Shown here piece by piece: positions 14,532-15,443 of a DNA stretch of 15,443 bases. Made by a program: the position numbers and the translations under genes. The notes below the pieces were generated by a model. That model was not told the origin of the DNA. It saw nothing but the letters and a program-made list of their open reading frames with translations, and ran no database searches. The DNA comes from an uncultured Clostridia bacterium (lineage in GTDB: Bacteria > Bacillota > Clostridia > Lachnospirales > Anaerotignaceae), in assembly GCA_937888765.1 (NCBI GenBank), contig CALASU010000155.1:1-15443 (forward strand), written 5' to 3'. Each line of letters opens with the position of its first letter. Within the stretch, counting starts at the first letter, position 1.

Positions 14532-14567
14532 TGCGTAACAGATTTTTATATCTGTTACGCATTTTTT
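14532..14567 (+). terminator. Terminator inside the insertion element, facing dnaB transcription
   Basis: TGCGTAACAGAT (14532-14543) and ATCTGTTACGCA (14550-14561) form a perfect 12-bp stem with a 6-nt loop, followed on the plus strand by TTTTTT (14562-14567). In this direction it stops transcription entering the element from dnaB, which would otherwise run antisense through the transposase. The tail overlaps the transposase stop codon at 14566-14568. On the minus strand no T-run follows, so it is a poor terminator for the transposase message. Confidence 0.88.
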
Positions 14568-15443
14568 ATGCAGCTGAAGTAAGCCTGTATTCTACAGGAC
14601 TCATCCAACCTAATTTCGCCTTGATTCTATGTTCATTGTAGTAAATGATGTACTTTTCTATTGCTTCTTTCAATTCATCAAAACTGTAATAAACCATTCC
14701 ATAATACATTTCCTGTTTCATTATACCAAAAAAGTTTTCCATCACAGAGTTATCGTAACAGTTCCCTTTTCTGGACATACTCTGATAAATACGATTTTCT
14801 TTCAGTTCTCGTACATATGCATGCATTTGATATGCCCATCCCTGATCGGAATGAAATGTTCTTCTATAAGGGCAGTCAGAAGTATGTTTGATAGCTGTTT
14901 TCAGTGCTGTCAGAATGCCTGTAGCAGAAGGCTGCTTTGTAATGCTATAGCTCAAAATTTCTCCATTATACATATCCATAAATGGATCCAGATAAAGTTT
15001 TTTAATTGTCATCTGCCCTTGATTATCTACTTCGTAATACTTAAACTCCGTAGTATCTGTCGTTATTTTCTGATGAGCGATATTGGTTTTAAAACGTCTG
15101 CGGATTCTATTTGGAGCAATTTTTCCTACTTTGCCTTTATAGGAACTATATTTACGACTCTTTCTTGTAAAAGAAGTAACTTGCAGACCATGCTTTTGCA
15201 TGATTCGCTGAACACATTTTTTATTTACAGTATATCCCATTTTTTTGAGCAGAGCATGGATGCGTCTATAACCAAAATTTTTATGGTTTTTACGTAATTC
15301 CAGAATCTTATCTTCAAGTTCCTGGTTTGAATTTTTTCTGTCAAAACGTTTCTGCCAGTACATATAAGTTGCTTTCGGAAATTTAACTACTGCGAGAATA
15401 TCTTTCAGTTTGAATTCTCCTCGGAGGCTGTGGATGATTCTCG
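14566..15443 (-). CDS. IS3-family transposase OrfB (DDE integrase), N-terminus cut by the window edge
   Basis: About 291 residues are visible before the stop at 14566. The reading frame stays open past the first internal ATG (15363) to the window edge. The extra upstream residues (LRGEFKLKDILAVVKFPKAT) align with the start of IS150 OrfB, so only one or a few codons, or the OrfA-OrfB frameshift junction, are missing. The HTH_21-like region carries RKNHKNFGYRRIHALL. The DDE core has TTDTTEF (first Asp), FHSDQGWAYQ (second Asp) and GNCYDNSVMENFFG (Glu), ending with the YNEHRIKAKLGWMSPVEY signature. All three catalytic residues are intact and no frame disruption is visible, so the element may be active. 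In IS3 elements OrfB is usually made as an OrfAB fusion by -1 frameshifting. Confidence 0.93.
   Translation of the reverse strand, partial: RIIHSLRGEFKLKDILAVVKFPKATYMYWQKRFDRKNSNQELEDKILELRKNHKNFGYRRIHALLKKMGYTVNKKCVQRIMQKHGLQVTSFTRKSRKYSSYKGKVGKIAPNRIRRRFKTNIAHQKITTDTTEFKYYEVDNQGQMTIKKLYLDPFMDMYNGEILSYSITKQPSATGILTALKTAIKHTSDCPYRRTFHSDQGWAYQMHAYVRELKENRIYQSMSRKGNCYDNSVMENFFGIMKQEMYYGMVYYSFDELKEAIEKYIIYYNEHRIKAKLGWMSPVEYRLTSAA

Larger units (their letters stand above)
14507..15443 (-). mobile_element. IS3-family (IS150-like) insertion sequence, truncated by the window edge
   Basis: The element begins with TGACCCCAAAAAGTTAGAC (14507-14525), a typical terminal inverted-repeat sequence of IS3-family elements, possibly extending 2 nt left to 14505. 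This is the end downstream of the transposase gene, which reads leftward toward dnaB. About 937 bp are visible. A full element is usually 1.2-1.5 kb, so orfA and the other terminal repeat lie beyond 15443. The 3-4 bp target duplication cannot be checked because only one end is visible. Confidence 0.88.

Noticed and set aside
14629..15297. Plus-strand open frame opposite the transposase, considered as an antisense regulator
   Set aside because: No ribosome binding site, promoter or known domain; the transposase frame carries an intact DDE triad.

Overview
The window looks like chromosomal DNA from a spore-forming, Gram-positive member of the Clostridia, probably in the Lachnospirales or a near relative. 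This is an inference. It rests on a SpoVT-type sporulation regulator, an SLH-anchored cell-surface protein, strong AGGAGG-type ribosome binding sites, many intrinsic terminators with long U-tracts, and the conserved gdpP-rplI-dnaB order typical of Firmicutes.

Layout. Positions 1-383 hold no gene but are rich in perfect inverted repeats and contain a good sigma-A-type promoter (232-260) with a structured leader. Positions 384-4082 (+) encode a 1232-residue secreted surface protein with a signal peptide, a very acidic hexapeptide-repeat stalk, an InlB-like repeat, an FN3 domain, nine 11-residue Thr-rich repeats and three C-terminal SLH domains. A bidirectional terminator separates it from a convergent glycosyltransferase-2/helical-repeat protein (4216-6282, -). 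That gene is divergent from spoVT (6502-7047, +), whose promoter resembles the forespore sigma-F/sigma-G type. Next come a diacylglycerol/YegS-type lipid kinase (7160-8098, +), a convergent CPBP membrane protease (8157-9062, -) and an AI-2E-family membrane permease (9126-10361, -). Divergent from the permease is gdpP-rplI-dnaB (10674-14478, +), with a 1-nt gap between gdpP and rplI and a 24-nt gap between rplI and dnaB. An IS3-family (IS150-like) element begins about 28 nt after the dnaB stop and runs off the right edge; its transposase reads back toward dnaB.

How the parts fit. Most genes are housekeeping: cell-envelope display (SLH protein), lipid phosphorylation, membrane proteolysis, c-di-AMP turnover (GdpP), ribosomal protein bL9 and the replicative helicase. 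The less ordinary parts are the palindrome-rich control region and low-complexity design of the SLH protein, the sporulation-type promoter with an overlapping palindrome before spoVT, and the IS insertion, which appears to have landed on the 3' flank of the dnaB terminator hairpin while bringing its own terminator. I did not find a convincing new defence or mobile system. All assignments come from reading motifs by eye; no database search was run.
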